A DNA stretch of 64,000 bases, taken from positions 1-64,000 of the forward strand of contig JAFYOS010000020.1 in the NCBI GenBank assembly GCA_017560125.1. Reading direction: 5' to 3'. The position numbers and the translations under genes were made by a program. Every line of letters begins with the position of its first letter. The stretch's first letter is position 1. Below the pieces are notes generated by a model that did not search any database, was not told the DNA's origin, and saw only the letters and a list, made by a program, of their open reading frames with translations. Shown here one piece after another: positions 37,948 to 50,088 of the stretch. The DNA comes from Bacteroidaceae bacterium (GTDB taxonomy: Bacteria; Bacteroidota; Bacteroidia; Bacteroidales; Bacteroidaceae).

Positions 37948-39231
37948 ATGGCAAAGAAAGAGGAAACCATAAACCTTTTGGACACATTCCAGGAGTTTAA
38001 AGAGTCGAAGAACATCGACCGCACCACAATGATCAGCGTGCTCGAAGAGAGCTTCCGCAAAGTATTGGTAAACATGTATGGCACCGACGAGAACTACTCG
38101 GTAATCGTCAACCCCGACCGTGGCGACCTTGAGATACAGCGCCGCCGCATCGTTGTAGCCGACGACCAGGTACAGAACGACAACATGGAGATAGCACTGA
38201 GCGAGGCACAGAAGATAGACGACTCATTCGAAGAGGGCGAGGAGGTGAGCGAAATCATCAAATTCGCCGAGTTCGGCCGTCGCGTCATCCTGAACCTTCG
38301 TCAGACACTCGCATCAAAAATCCTCGAGCTCGAGAAAGACAGCCTCTACAACAAATACACCGAGAGAGTAGGTCAGATTGTAAGCGCCGAGGTATATCAG
38401 ATATGGAAGAAAGAGATCCTTCTCATCGACGACGAAGGCAACGAGCTCATCCTCCCCAAGAGCGAGCAGATACCCTCGGACTTCTATCGCAAGGGCGAGA
38501 CCGTACGCGCCGTAGTTGCACGCGTTGACAACCAGAACAACAACCCCAAAATCATCTTGAGCCGTACATCACCCATGTTCCTCGAGCGTCTTTTCGAGCT
38601 CGAAGTACCCGAGATTAACGACGGCCTCATCACAATAAAGAAAATTGCACGTATCCCCGGCGAGCGCGCCAAGATAGCAGTGGAATCATACGACGACCGC
38701 ATCGACCCCGTAGGAGCATGCGTAGGTGTAAAAGGCTCACGTATCCACGGCATTGTACGCGAACTTCGTAACGAGAACATCGATGTCATCAACTACACAT
38801 CAAACATCGAGCTCTTCATCAAACGCGCACTCAGCCCCGCCAAAGTATTCACAATATACCTCGACGACGAAAAACGCTCAGCCGATGTATATCTGAAGCC
38901 CGAAGAAGTATCACTCGCTATCGGTAAGAACGGTCTGAACATCAAGCTCGCAAGTATGCTCACCGAATACACCATCGATGTATATCGCGAGAACGACGCA
39001 CAGGAGGACGACATCTACCTCGACGAGTTTAACGACGAAATTGATGAATGGATAATCAGCGCCATCAAGAAGATCGGCTTCGAAACAGCTAAATCGGTAT
39101 TGCGCGCACCCCGCGAAGTACTTATCGAGAAAGCCGACCTCGAAGAAGACACTGTCGATCACGTATTGAACGTCCTCAAAGCAGAGTTCGAAGACGACAG
39201 AGAGAGCAACGATGACGAAACCGAAGAGTAG
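37948..39231 (+). CDS. nusA: Transcription termination/antitermination factor NusA
   Basis: 427 residues: N-terminal RNA-polymerase-binding domain (about 1-130), S1 domain (about 135-205) and two KH domains (with GVKGSRIHGIVREL and SLAIGKNGLNIKLAS). The acidic C-terminal tail contains a helix-hairpin-like segment instead of the two acidic repeats of E. coli NusA. It modulates pausing and termination by RNA polymerase. Placed between rimP and infB as in most bacteria. Confidence 0.95.
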   Translation: MAKKEETINLLDTFQEFKESKNIDRTTMISVLEESFRKVLVNMYGTDENYSVIVNPDRGDLEIQRRRIVVADDQVQNDNMEIALSEAQKIDDSFEEGEEVSEIIKFAEFGRRVILNLRQTLASKILELEKDSLYNKYTERVGQIVSAEVYQIWKKEILLIDDEGNELILPKSEQIPSDFYRKGETVRAVVARVDNQNNNPKIILSRTSPMFLERLFELEVPEINDGLITIKKIARIPGERAKIAVESYDDRIDPVGACVGVKGSRIHGIVRELRNENIDVINYTSNIELFIKRALSPAKVFTIYLDDEKRSADVYLKPEEVSLAIGKNGLNIKLASMLTEYTIDVYRENDAQEDDIYLDEFNDEIDEWIISAIKKIGFETAKSVLRAPREVLIEKADLEEDTVDHVLNVLKAEFEDDRESNDDETEE

Positions 39232-39256
39232 AGAATCCTAAAAACAAGACCGACGA

Positions 39257-42142
39257 ATGAAGATAAGACTAAATAAAGTACAAAAAGAATTAAACTTAGG
39301 CCTCTCGACAATAGTCGAATTCCTGCAAAAAAATAACTTCAATATCGAAGAGAACCCCAATGCAGTAGTACCCGAAGAGGGATACAACCTACTCATTAAA
39401 GAGTTCAGCACCGACAAGAATCTCCGCATTCAGTCGGATCGCTTCACACAGGAACGACAGAACAAAGAGAAGCCCAAGAGCGTATCCATAGAGAGCAAGC
39501 CCGCAACCGACGAGGCAGCTCAGCCCGAGCAGAAAGAGCAGCCTGCGGCCGGCAACGAAGCAACAGTAGCAGCCGAGGCCAAGAAGGAAGAGAGCAACAA
39601 GGATTTCAAGATAAAAGTAATCAACCGCATCAACCTCGACGACCTCAACCAGCGCTCTGTACCTGCAGCGGCCAAGAAAAAGGAGAAACCCGCGAAAGAG
39701 AAAGCAACAGAAAGCAAGCCCGCTGCACCCGTAGCTAAAGCCGAGCCCAAACCCGCTGCACCCGCAGTAAAAGAGGTTAAGCCCGAGCCCGCAGCTCAGG
39801 TAGAAGCAACCGAGAGCACCCCTGCCGCAACCCTCACACAGGTAGAAGAAATAAAGCCCAAGCTCAACATCGTAGGCCAGATAGACCTCTCGGCCATCAA
39901 CCAATCTACACGCCCCAAGAAAAAGAGCAAAGAGGAGAAGAGAAAAGAGCGTGAAGAGAAGGATAAGATGCGCGAGGAGCAGCGCAAACAAGCCAAGGAA
40001 AATGCAGGCAGAAACAACGGCAACGACAATGGCGAGAAGAAGAAAAAGCGCGCACGCATCGGCAACCAGCGAGTAAACATCGACTCGGTTCAGGGCAACA
40101 ACGCACAAGGCTCACAGGAGTCATCGAACAACGGATGGCAAGGTGGCGGCGGTGGTAAGAACCAGTCAAACAAGGACAACGCATCGAAAGGCAGCCGCAA
40201 AGACCGCGACCGTCAGCACAAGCGCTACGACAAGAGCGAAGTAAACGACGAGGACGTATCAAAGCAGATAAAAGAAACACTCGAGCGTCTTACCAACCGC
40301 GGTAAGGGCAAGGCAGCAAAATATCGTAAAGAGAAACGCGAACTTGCAGCCGAGCGCCAGCAGCAGCTCGAAAACAGCGAAATGGAACAGAGCAAAGTGC
40401 TCAAGCTCACCGAATTCGTTACAGCCAACGAGCTCGCAAGCATGATGAACATATCTGTAACACAGGTAATTGCCACATGTATGAGCATCGGCATCATGGT
40501 ATCTATCAACCAGCGCCTCGACGCCGAGACCATCAACCTTGTAGCCGAGGAATTCGGTTTCACCACCGAGTACGTTAGCGCCGAAGTCTCTACAGCTATT
40601 GCCGAAGACACCGACGAAGAGGAGAACCTCGTTCCCCGCGCCCCAATCATCACCGTGATGGGTCACGTTGACCACGGTAAGACATCGTTGCTCGACTACA
40701 TACGCAAATCGAACGTCATCGCCGGCGAGGCCGGAGGTATCACCCAGCACATCGGTGCATACAACGTGAAGATGGAGAACGGCAAACGCATCACCTTCCT
40801 CGACACCCCCGGTCACGAGGCATTTACAGCGATGCGTGCACGCGGTGCCAAGATCACCGACATCGCCATCATCATCATCGCAGCCGACGACAACGTAATG
40901 CCCCAGACCAAGGAGGCTATCAACCACGCGATGGCAGCAGGTGTACCCATTGTATTCGCAATCAACAAGGTAGATAAGCCCAGCGCCGATCCCAACCGCA
41001 TCAAGGAGGAGCTTGCACAGATGAACCTTCTTGTAGAGGACTGGGGTGGAAAATACCAGTCACAGGACATCTCGGCAAAGAAAGGTATGGGAGTATCGGA
41101 GCTTATGGAGAAGGTACTTCTCGAAGCAGAACTGCTCGAGCTCAAAGCAAACCCCGAGCGCAAGGCCGTAGGTTCAGTCATCGAATCAACCCTCGACAAG
41201 GGCCGTGGTTACGTAGCAACCGTGCTCGTACAGAACGGTACACTCAACGTGGGCGACATCGTGGTAGCCGGCACACAGTGGGGTAAGGTAAAAGCTATCT
41301 TCAACGAGCGTAACCAGCGCATCAAGCAGGTACGTCCCGCCGAGCCCGCCCTCATCCTTGGTCTTAACGGCGCACCTGCAGCCGGTGACACCTTCAACAT
41401 TGTCGACAGCGAGCGCGAGGCACGCGAAATCACCGGCAAGCGCGAGCAGCTGCAGCGCGAGCAGGGATTGCGTACACAGAAGATGCTTACCCTCGACGAG
41501 GTTGGACGCCGCATAGCCCTCGGAAACTTCCAGACACTGAACATCATTGTAAAGGGCGACGTGGATGGTTCAATCGAGGCACTCAGCGACTCACTCATCA
41601 AGCTGTCAACCGAAACAATCCAGGTGAACGTAATCCACAAGGCAGTGGGACAGATTTCAGAGTCCGACGTCAGCCTTGCAGCCGCATCAGATGCCATCAT
41701 CGTAGGCTTCCAGGTACGTCCTTCAGTCACAGCACGCAAGTTGGCCGAGCAGGACGGAGTAGATATACGTCTCTACTCTATCATCTACGACGCCATCGAG
41801 GAGGTAAAAGCAGCTATGGAAGGTATGCTTGCTCCCGTACTCAAAGAGGAGGTTACAGCAACCATCGAAGTACGCGAGACATTCCACATCAGCAAGGTTG
41901 GTACAGTTGCCGGATGTCTTGTACGCGAAGGAAAGGTCAAACGAACCGACCGTGCCCGCCTCATTCGCGATGGTATCGTAATCTTCACCGGCGGACTCGC
42001 AGCCCTGAAGCGCTTCAAAGAAGATGTCAAGGAGGTAAACGTCAACTACGAGTGTGGTATCAGCCTTAACGGTAACGACGACATCAAGGTAGGCGACATC
42101 ATCGAGACATTCGTTGAAATTGAAGTAAAACAGAAGCTATAA
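39257..42142 (+). CDS. infB: Translation initiation factor IF-2
   Basis: 961 residues. The first ~370 are low-complexity, rich in Ala, Pro, Lys and Glu, with an IF2_N-like start ([20 protein letters not shown]). The GTPase domain begins with GHVDHGKT at 469-476, then DTPGHEAF and NKVDKP, followed by domains II-IV that bind initiator tRNA. It brings fMet-tRNA to the 30S subunit. 25 bases after nusA; cvpA follows after 3 bases. Confidence 0.97.
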   Translation: MKIRLNKVQKELNLGLSTIVEFLQKNNFNIEENPNAVVPEEGYNLLIKEFSTDKNLRIQSDRFTQERQNKEKPKSVSIESKPATDEAAQPEQKEQPAAGNEATVAAEAKKEESNKDFKIKVINRINLDDLNQRSVPAAAKKKEKPAKEKATESKPAAPVAKAEPKPAAPAVKEVKPEPAAQVEATESTPAATLTQVEEIKPKLNIVGQIDLSAINQSTRPKKKSKEEKRKEREEKDKMREEQRKQAKENAGRNNGNDNGEKKKKRARIGNQRVNIDSVQGNNAQGSQESSNNGWQGGGGGKNQSNKDNASKGSRKDRDRQHKRYDKSEVNDEDVSKQIKETLERLTNRGKGKAAKYRKEKRELAAERQQQLENSEMEQSKVLKLTEFVTANELASMMNISVTQVIATCMSIGIMVSINQRLDAETINLVAEEFGFTTEYVSAEVSTAIAEDTDEEENLVPRAPIITVMGHVDHGKTSLLDYIRKSNVIAGEAGGITQHIGAYNVKMENGKRITFLDTPGHEAFTAMRARGAKITDIAIIIIAADDNVMPQTKEAINHAMAAGVPIVFAINKVDKPSADPNRIKEELAQMNLLVEDWGGKYQSQDISAKKGMGVSELMEKVLLEAELLELKANPERKAVGSVIESTLDKGRGYVATVLVQNGTLNVGDIVVAGTQWGKVKAIFNERNQRIKQVRPAEPALILGLNGAPAAGDTFNIVDSEREAREITGKREQLQREQGLRTQKMLTLDEVGRRIALGNFQTLNIIVKGDVDGSIEALSDSLIKLSTETIQVNVIHKAVGQISESDVSLAAASDAIIVGFQVRPSVTARKLAEQDGVDIRLYSIIYDAIEEVKAAMEGMLAPVLKEEVTATIEVRETFHISKVGTVAGCLVREGKVKRTDRARLIRDGIVIFTGGLAALKRFKEDVKEVNVNYECGISLNGNDDIKVGDIIETFVEIEVKQKL

Positions 42143-42145
42143 GAA

Positions 42146-42646
42146 ATGAATACACTAGACATTGTCTTTGCAATAGCATTGAGTATCGGATTCCTGATAG
42201 GATGCTACAAAGGAATTGTCAAACAACTAACACTTGGAGCAGGTATTGTAATAGGCCTGCTCCAAGCTATATTGTTTTACCATATCACCGGAGCCAAACT
42301 ACACCAATGGACCGGATGGGAATCGTTGATATGCAATATATTGGGATTCATCATCATATTTACAATAGTCGTAACAATATTCAAGATGGCAGGCTACATC
42401 CTGCGCTGGTTATTCAACCTGATACTGCTTGGAACGATAGACAGAGTGCTGGGCGGATTACTTACCGCGCTCATCACCATGTTCATAATCGTTGGAGTGA
42501 CACACAGCATTGGCAAATTTGATGAAAACAACGGACTGTTCGGACGAACATCCCAGGAGAATTCCATGTTATATAAACCAATGCGAAAATTCTCAATTGC
42601 ATTTCTCGAAGAAGTGAAAAAAGAGGTAAATGAAAAAAGAGAGTAA
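42146..42646 (+). CDS. cvpA: CvpA family membrane protein
   Basis: 166 residues with four hydrophobic helices (about 5-25, 28-50, 63-90 and 97-120) and the CvpA-type start ([21 protein letters not shown], where LD and a Gly-rich first helix are typical). Homologues are needed for colicin V production and envelope stress tolerance; molecular role unclear. Its last 17 bases overlap sufB. Confidence 0.82.
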   Translation: MNTLDIVFAIALSIGFLIGCYKGIVKQLTLGAGIVIGLLQAILFYHITGAKLHQWTGWESLICNILGFIIIFTIVVTIFKMAGYILRWLFNLILLGTIDRVLGGLLTALITMFIIVGVTHSIGKFDENNGLFGRTSQENSMLYKPMRKFSIAFLEEVKKEVNEKRE

Positions 42647-44078
42647 CAACATATTCAAAAAAATTGCCAATAAAGCCTACAAATACGGCTTCATAAGCAA
42701 TGTAAATACAGACATCATAGAGAAGGGACTCAACGAAGATGTCATAAGGCTCATTTCGGCAAAGAAGAATGAGCCCGAATGGTTATTGGAGTTCCGTCTG
42801 CAAGCATACAGATATTGGCTCACACTGGAGATGCCCAATTGGGCCCACCTAAACATTCCACCCATTGATTATCAGGCAATATCATACTATGCCGACCCGC
42901 TGAAAAAGAAGAAAAGCGACGAAAACAAGGAGATAGACCCCGAGCTCATGAAGACCTTCGACAAGCTCGGCATTCCCCTCGAAGAGCGCCTTGCGCTGAG
43001 CAACACCGCAGTAGATGCCGTGTTCGATTCCGTGTCGGTAAAGACCACCTTCAAGGAAGAGCTGCGCGAAAAAGGCATCATCTTCAGTTCAATGGGCGAA
43101 GCAGTGCAGGAATACCCCGACCTGGTGCGCAAATACCTCGGTTCGGTAGTAAACTACCGCGACAATTTCTTTGCAGCACTCAATTCGGCAGTCTTCAGCG
43201 ACGGTTCATTCGTCTATATCCCCAAAGGCGTACGCTGCCCCATGGAGCTATCTACATACTTCCGCATAAACGCCGCACAGACCGGTCAGTTCGAGCGCAC
43301 ACTCATAGTAGCCGATGACGACAGCTATGTATCGTACCTTGAAGGATGTACAGCCCCCATGCGCGACGAAAACCAGCTGCACGCCGCCATAGTGGAAATA
43401 GTAGTATGCAACAATGCCGAAGTGAAATACAGCACAGTGCAGAACTGGTATCCCGGCGACGCACAGGGCCGCGGCGGTATATACAATTTCGTGACCAAAC
43501 GTGGCGAATGCCGAGGCACAAACAGCAAGCTGTCGTGGACACAGGTAGAAACAGGTTCAGCCATCACATGGAAATACCCGAGTTGTGTACTGCGCGGCGA
43601 CAATTCGCAAGGCGAGTTCTACTCGGTAGCCGTAACCAATAATTTCCAGCAGGCCGACACCGGCACCAAAATGATACACTTGGGCAAGAACTGCCGAAGC
43701 ACCATCATCAGCAAGGGAATATCGGCCGGTCAAAGCCAAAATTCATACCGAGGACTGGTGCGCGTAGCAAAAAATGCCGACAACGCACGCAACTACAGCC
43801 AGTGCGACTCGCTATTGCTCGGTAGCAAATGTGGCGCCCACACCTTCCCCTACATGGACATACACAACGACAGCGCCATAGTAGAACACGAAGCGACAAC
43901 ATCGAAAATCTCCGAAGACCAGCTCTTCTACTGCAACCAGCGAGGCATAGACACCGAAGAGGCAATAGGCCTCATAGTAAACGGATATGCCAAAGAGGTA
44001 CTTAACAAGCTGCCCATGGAATTTGCCATAGAGGCACAAAAGCTGTTAAGCGTATCACTCGAAGGCTCGGTAGGATAG
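42630..44078 (+). CDS. sufB: Fe-S cluster assembly protein SufB
   Basis: 482 residues, the normal SufB length, with [23 protein letters not shown] (core Cys) and the C-terminal [12 protein letters not shown] region of the beta-helix. SufB with SufC and SufD forms the scaffold on which Fe-S clusters are built. The start overlaps cvpA by 17 bases, indicating coupling. No sufA or sufE homologue is in the group. Confidence 0.96.
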   Translation: MKKESNNIFKKIANKAYKYGFISNVNTDIIEKGLNEDVIRLISAKKNEPEWLLEFRLQAYRYWLTLEMPNWAHLNIPPIDYQAISYYADPLKKKKSDENKEIDPELMKTFDKLGIPLEERLALSNTAVDAVFDSVSVKTTFKEELREKGIIFSSMGEAVQEYPDLVRKYLGSVVNYRDNFFAALNSAVFSDGSFVYIPKGVRCPMELSTYFRINAAQTGQFERTLIVADDDSYVSYLEGCTAPMRDENQLHAAIVEIVVCNNAEVKYSTVQNWYPGDAQGRGGIYNFVTKRGECRGTNSKLSWTQVETGSAITWKYPSCVLRGDNSQGEFYSVAVTNNFQQADTGTKMIHLGKNCRSTIISKGISAGQSQNSYRGLVRVAKNADNARNYSQCDSLLLGSKCGAHTFPYMDIHNDSAIVEHEATTSKISEDQLFYCNQRGIDTEEAIGLIVNGYAKEVLNKLPMEFAIEAQKLLSVSLEGSVG

Positions 44079-44100
44079 TAAAATATATAGAAGAAAGAAA

Positions 44101-44858
<758 letters not shown>

Positions 44859-44859
<1 letters not shown>

Positions 44860-46199
44860 TGAGCAACGAACAGGAATACATAGATCTCTTCGAGCAGAAC
44901 AGGTGCATGATAGAAGAGCCTTGTGCAGCGCTGCTCAACAAAGCACGCGGCAACGCCTACACATTATTCAAGGCGGCAGGCTTCCCCACCCCCAAAGAAG
45001 AGCAATACAAATACACCGATGTGCGCCCCATATTCGCCGAGAACTACGGAATGAATTTAGGACGCCTTGAGAGCCCCATAAATCCGCGCGAATACTTTTC
45101 GTGCGACGTACCCAACCTGCACACACGCCAGGAGTACGTGGTAAACGACACCTACTACAACGGTAGCGAAAACAAGATACAGTTACCCGAAGGTGTAATA
45201 GTAGGCAGTCTGAACGAGATAGCATCGACCAACCCCACACTGCTCGAGCCATACTACAACGCACTGGCCTCGGCCGGCGACGGAGTAACCCACTTCAACA
45301 CCAGTTTCGTGCAGGACGGATTTGTGCTCTACGTACCGCGCAACACCGTGGCCGACACGACTATACAGCTGATGAACGTACTGCGTAGCAACGTAGATAT
45401 GCTCTTCAACCGCCGCATACTCGTCATAGTGGAAGAGGGCGCACAAGCATCGATGCTCGTATGCGACCACGCCATAGAGAAAATAAAATCACTCTCGATA
45501 CAGGTAGTCGAAATATTCATAGGCAAGAACGCGCAGTTCGACCTCTACGAACTGGAAGAGACACAGGGCGAAAACCGCCGCCTCAACCAGTTGTTCGTAA
45601 GACAAGAGGCCGACAGCCGTTTCAACCACACCAACATAACACTGACAAACGGCACCACACGCAACAGCGCCTACGTAGCACTGGAAGGCGAAGGCGCCGA
45701 AGTGAACATGTACGGTCTGGCAATATCGGACAAACGCCAGCACATAGACAACACCACCGTGGTTGACCACAAAGTAGGCCGCTGCAACAGCAACGAGCTA
45801 TACAAATACATACTCGACGACGAAGCGAAGGGAGCCTTCTCGGGCAAAATGCTCATACGCAAGGATGCCCAGCAGACCACATCGCAGCAGACCAACCGCA
45901 ACCTGTGCCTCACCAAGAGCGCCCACATGTATGCCCAACCCCAGTTGGAGATATACGCCGACGATGTGAAGTGTGGCCACGGATCCACAGTAGGACAGCT
46001 CGACGAGAACGCGCTCTTCTACATGCGCCAACGCGGAATACCCCAGGAAGAGGCACGCCATCTGCTGATGTTCGCATTTGCCGGTGAGGTCATCGACGCC
46101 ATAAAGCTCGATGCACTGAGAGAGAGATTACACATATTGGTAGAAAAAAGATTCCGCGGAGAGCTCAACCGTTGCAAAGGCTGCTCTCTATGCAAATAA
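44859..46199 (+). CDS. sufD: Fe-S cluster assembly protein SufD
   Basis: 446 residues, related to SufB in its C-terminal half (KCGHGSTVGQLDENALFYMRQ, then GIPQEEARHLL), which identifies SufD. It pairs with SufB in the SufBC2D complex. A Cys cluster ends the protein (RCKGCSLCK), which is not a usual SufD feature and may bind metal. Start overlaps the sufC stop by one base (TGATG). Confidence 0.94.
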
Positions 46200-46205
46200 T
46201 TGGAT

Positions 46206-47417
46206 ATGTACGACCTACAGGAAATAAGGAATGAATTTCCTATACTACAACGTCAGATATACGGCAAGCCACTCGTATATCTCGACAATGCCGCCACAAC
46301 ACAAAAGCCGCGTTGTGTCATAGAGGCCATCACCGAAGCCTACACCAACGTAAACGCCAATGTTCACCGAGGAGTACACTTCCTGTCGCAAAGGGCAACC
46401 GAACAATACGAGGATGCCCGCGAGCGAGTGCGCCGTTTCATAAACGCAAAAAGCCGTCAGGAGGTCATCTTCACACGTGGTACAACCGAGAGCATCAACC
46501 TTGTGGCATCGTCTTTTGGCGACACATTTCTGGGCGAAGGCGACGAGGTGATAATATCGACAATGGAGCACCACAGCAACATTGTACCCTGGCAGTTGCA
46601 GGCACAGCGCAAAGGAATAAAACTGCGAGTAATCCCGCTGCGAGAGGATGCCTCACTCGATAAGGAGGCATACACTACCCTTTTTAGCGAGAAAACCCGC
46701 CTGGTGAGCATCACCCACACATCCAACGTAATGGGTATGACCAACCCCGTAAAGGAATTCATCGACATAGCCCACAGTCACAATGTGCCCGTACTCATCG
46801 ATGGCGCGCAAAGCATTCCCCACAAGAAGATTGATGTTCAGGAGCTCGATGCCGACTTCTTTGTCTTCAGCGGCCACAAGATATATGGCCCCACAGGCAT
46901 TGGCGTCCTTTATGGCAAGGAGGAACTGCTCAACAGCATGAACCCCTATCAGGGTGGCGGCGAAATGATACAGACCGTACGTTTCGAAAAGACCACCTTC
47001 AACGAGCTCCCCTACAAATTCGAAGCGGGAACCCCCGATTACGTAGGTGCCATAGCGCTGGCCCAGGCGATAGATTTCGTCGAGAGCGTAGGCATCGAGC
47101 AGATTGCAGCCCACGAACAACAGCTAACAATCTACACACTCGACAAACTGCGCGAGATACCCGGCATGCGCATATTCGGCAAGCCCGATGGCTCGGCAAT
47201 ATCATTCCTCGTAGGCGACATACACCCCGCCGACCTAGGCACACTGCTCGACCGTTTGGGCATAGCCATACGCACCGGACACCACTGTGCACAGCCGCTG
47301 ATTGACCACTTCGGCATCCCCGGCACCGTACGCGCATCGTTTGCCATGTATAACACATACGAAGAGGCCGACACACTGGTTGCAGGCATAACACGTGTAG
47401 CCAAAATGTTCGAATAA
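46206..47417 (+). CDS. sufS: Cysteine desulfurase SufS
   Basis: 403 residues from the ATG at 46206, 6 bases after sufD; an in-frame TTG at 46200 touches the sufD stop. It is a PLP-dependent group II desulfurase: [15 protein letters not shown], the PLP lysine in SGHKIYGP (Lys225), and the sulfur-carrying Cys361 in TGHHCAQPL. It releases sulfur from cysteine for the SufBCD scaffold. A SufE/SufU acceptor is not seen in the window. Confidence 0.96.
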   Translation: MYDLQEIRNEFPILQRQIYGKPLVYLDNAATTQKPRCVIEAITEAYTNVNANVHRGVHFLSQRATEQYEDARERVRRFINAKSRQEVIFTRGTTESINLVASSFGDTFLGEGDEVIISTMEHHSNIVPWQLQAQRKGIKLRVIPLREDASLDKEAYTTLFSEKTRLVSITHTSNVMGMTNPVKEFIDIAHSHNVPVLIDGAQSIPHKKIDVQELDADFFVFSGHKIYGPTGIGVLYGKEELLNSMNPYQGGGEMIQTVRFEKTTFNELPYKFEAGTPDYVGAIALAQAIDFVESVGIEQIAAHEQQLTIYTLDKLREIPGMRIFGKPDGSAISFLVGDIHPADLGTLLDRLGIAIRTGHHCAQPLIDHFGIPGTVRASFAMYNTYEEADTLVAGITRVAKMFE

Positions 47418-47430
47418 TAGAAAACGAGCA

Positions 47431-48039
47431 ATGCTAAAGCCCTATCTGAACCCTGACACTATAGAGGCCGGCTGCGACGAAGCAGGACGCGGATGTCTGG
47501 CCGGCCCCGTATATGCAGCAGCCGTCATACTGCCCAAAGGCTTCGACAACAAGCTGCTTAACGACTCGAAACAGCTGACCGAAGCACAGCGCTACCAACT
47601 GCGCGAAGTAATAGAGCGCGAGGCAGTAACATGGGCCGTTGGAGTAGTCAGCGCCGAAGAGATAGACGAAATAAACATACTACGTGCATCGATACTGGCA
47701 ATGCAACGCGCAGTGGCGCAACTGAAAATAGAGCCACAGCATCTGCTCATCGACGGCAACCGCTTCACCCGATACAAGAACATCCCCCACACCACCGTAG
47801 TAAAAGGCGATGCCACATATATGAGCATAGCCGCCGCATCGATACTGGCCAAGACCTACCGCGACGACTACATGCAGAAGATAGCCGAGGAATACCCCGC
47901 CTACGATTGGAAAAAGAACAAAGGCTATCCCACAAAGAAACACCGACAAGCCATTCGCGAGCATGGAGCAACGCCCCACCACCGCATGACCTTCAACCTG
48001 ACAGGCGAAAACCCTCAGCTAACGCTGCAATTCGAATAG
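47431..48039 (+). CDS. rnhB: Ribonuclease HII
   Basis: 202 residues with the active-site acids in CDEAGRG (Asp16, Glu17) and LLIDGN (Asp108), plus [16 protein letters not shown]. It removes ribonucleotides from DNA. It lies 13 bases after sufS and closes the long plus-strand run; convergent with the transporter gene with no clear hairpin between. Confidence 0.95.
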   Translation: MLKPYLNPDTIEAGCDEAGRGCLAGPVYAAAVILPKGFDNKLLNDSKQLTEAQRYQLREVIEREAVTWAVGVVSAEEIDEINILRASILAMQRAVAQLKIEPQHLLIDGNRFTRYKNIPHTTVVKGDATYMSIAAASILAKTYRDDYMQKIAEEYPAYDWKKNKGYPTKKHRQAIREHGATPHHRMTFNLTGENPQLTLQFE

Positions 48040-48051
48040 CGCGAAACAGCA

Positions 48052-48966
48052 TCACGCCCTGTCGCGTCCCCTGCTGAAGTTCACAAGAATCACTCCCGCA
48101 AAAACCACAAGCGCAGCCACCACCTTGCGCAAGCTCAGCACGTCCATACCCACAAGAATACTTATGGCAATGGCAACTATAGGCTGCACATAGGAGTAAA
48201 GGCTCACCAAGGTGGGACGTATATATTTCTGTCCCAGCGGAATGAGAAAATAGGTCATAAAAGTGGCACAGACAATAAGAAAAGCAGTTTCCCACATAAT
48301 AGTCGTCGGCAACGCGCCATAGTCGAGCGCCACCAGTTCGCCGCAAGCAAACGGGAACGACATTACAAAGGAGAACAGGAATATCCATTTCATAAATGTA
48401 ACCACCGAATATTTTGTAATTACAGGCCTGAAGATACCAAGATAGAGCGAAAAGCACAAGCAATTAAGCAGCATCAGCACCACACCTAACGGCTTTGTTT
48501 CGGCCACCGCCGACGATGAATATACGCTGCCCAAAATGAGAGAAACGATGCCGCAAAAGCTCAACGCCACGCCACCAATCTTCATCAACGACAAAGGCTC
48601 GCGCAATATCACAGCGGCGATAATCATGGTAAGCACCGGCGACAGCGAACCTATGATTGAACAATCCATAGGTGTGATATAGGGCAATCCCACAAGAAAA
48701 GTAATCTGAGTGAGGAAAAAGCCGAGGACAGCCGCAGCAAAAATCTTTGTATAATCGCCACGCATCACCCTCTCGCGCTTCATAAACAGCGAGATAATCC
48801 CAAAAAGCGCACCCGCGCCCAACGAGCGCAAACAGAAAAGCGCCATCGGCGATATGATACCACTCGATGTGAGATTTTTGCAAATAATAATATTGAAACC
48901 GAAAATCATATAGGCCACAAAACAGGCCACATGTCCCAAAGCATTGCCCCTACCCATCGCACACAT
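48052..48966 (-). CDS. EamA/DMT-superfamily transporter
   Basis: 304 residues with ten hydrophobic helices in two similar halves, each an EamA unit (for example PMDCSIIGSLSPVLTMIIAAVILREP in shortened form: the SPVLT...REPLS pattern closes the first half). Proteins of this group export metabolites or amino acids across the inner membrane; substrate unknown. The ATG directly follows the stop of the SpoU methylase gene, so the two form one transcript. Confidence 0.88.
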   Translation of the reverse strand: MCAMGRGNALGHVACFVAYMIFGFNIIICKNLTSSGIISPMALFCLRSLGAGALFGIISLFMKRERVMRGDYTKIFAAAVLGFFLTQITFLVGLPYITPMDCSIIGSLSPVLTMIIAAVILREPLSLMKIGGVALSFCGIVSLILGSVYSSSAVAETKPLGVVLMLLNCLCFSLYLGIFRPVITKYSVVTFMKWIFLFSFVMSFPFACGELVALDYGALPTTIMWETAFLIVCATFMTYFLIPLGQKYIRPTLVSLYSYVQPIVAIAISILVGMDVLSLRKVVAALVVFAGVILVNFSRGRDRA

Positions 48967-49767
48967 CTACCTGGCCCTTAGCTGCCAAAATGCAACAGCC
49001 GCAGCAGCAGCCACATTCAACGAATCGACACCATGTGCCATAGGGATACGCACCACATAATCGGCCTTGTCGATAACCTCCTGTGCAAGACCATCGCCCT
49101 CGGTGCCCATGACTATAGCAAGGCGCTCCTCGGCAATCAAGCGTTCGTCCTCAATAGACACGGAATTATCGGTAAGCGCCATAGCGGCCGTACGGAAGCC
49201 ATAATCGTTCAACGAGCAAACAGGAGCCTCGAGCCATGTCCAAGGCACAAGGAACACCGAGCCCATAGACACACGCACTGCACGACGGTTCAGCGGATCG
49301 CACGATGTGGGGGTTAACAACACCGCATCGACACCCAATGCCGCCGCCGAACGAAAAATTGCACCTATATTAGTTGTATCGACAACACCATCGACCACCA
49401 CCACACGACGTGCTCCACGACAAACCTCGGCCACCGATGGCATCACAGGTCGGCGCATTGCACACAACACACCGCGAGTGAGAGTATATCCTGTAAGCGC
49501 AGCCAGCAAATCCCTATCGCCCGTATAAATAGGGATGTCACCACAACGAGCAATAATATCGGCAGCATCGCCTACAATATGTTTGCGCTCACACAGCAAC
49601 GAGAGAGGTTCATATCCGGCATCAAGAGCCACACGTATCACCTTGGGGCTCTCGGCAATGAAAAGGCCCTTATCGGGTTCCACGCGCTTACGCAACTGAG
49701 CCTCGGTGAGGGTAGAAAATATCTCGACACCGGGGTGCGACAAAGATGTTATCTCAATAACTGGCAT
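48967..49767 (-). CDS. TrmH/SpoU-family RNA 2'-O-methyltransferase
   Basis: 266 residues: an N-terminal substrate-binding domain (about 1-100), then the knotted SPOUT domain with its three motifs DTTNIGAIFRSAAALG, IVMGTEGDGL and IPMAHGVDSLNVAAAAAV. It methylates a ribose in rRNA or tRNA using SAM; target not identifiable. First gene of a two-gene unit behind a perfect promoter. Confidence 0.92.
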   Translation of the reverse strand: MPVIEITSLSHPGVEIFSTLTEAQLRKRVEPDKGLFIAESPKVIRVALDAGYEPLSLLCERKHIVGDAADIIARCGDIPIYTGDRDLLAALTGYTLTRGVLCAMRRPVMPSVAEVCRGARRVVVVDGVVDTTNIGAIFRSAAALGVDAVLLTPTSCDPLNRRAVRVSMGSVFLVPWTWLEAPVCSLNDYGFRTAAMALTDNSVSIEDERLIAEERLAIVMGTEGDGLAQEVIDKADYVVRIPMAHGVDSLNVAAAAAVAFWQLRAR

Positions 49768-49793
49768 ATTTGCATACTTATATAATTACGCCA

Positions 49794-49824
49794 CAAAGGT
49801 AACTCTTTTTCCATAGTCGGCAAA
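49794..49824 (-). promoter_or_regulatory. Promoter of the SpoU methylase/DMT unit
   Basis: Minus-strand TTTG (49821-49824), 19 bases, then TACCTTTG (49794-49801); a perfect match 27 bases before the start codon. The same -7 box is used by the SRP RNA promoter. Confidence 0.75.
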
Positions 49825-49986
49825 AGGGAGAAAGAGAATGATGCACCGCTATGCAATAACTTATAAAAAAGACAAAATATCATTTACCGCAAAAACCATT
49901 ATATAGCGTGTAGCATTTATATATGCGAACGACGGCAGCGGCAACGATGGGATGATACACAGGTCGGGACGTTGCATCGGAGCAAA

Positions 49987-50029
49987 TATTCCGCATATTG
50001 GTAGGTGAGTTTTGCTGAGTATTCCGCAT
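49987..50029. repeat. Direct repeat TATTCCGCAT, two copies
   Basis: Identical 10-mers at 49987-49996 and 50020-50029, 33 bases apart, about 60-100 bases upstream of the Hsp20 start. They could be protein-binding sites for stress control, or chance. Confidence 0.35.
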
Positions 50030-50088
50030 GCACTGTTATCATTGGCTGCTGCCGACGTTTTTTGTTTAACCATAAAAATCATAAAAAA

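Larger units (their letters stand above)
49768..50088. other. Divergent intergenic region before the Hsp20 gene
   Basis: 321 bases between the methylase and Hsp20 genes. It contains the minus-strand methylase promoter and a 10-base direct repeat TATTCCGCAT at 49987-49996 and 50020-50029. No gene was recognised; a long minus-strand open frame that crosses the region is only the antisense of the Hsp20 gene. Confidence 0.5.
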
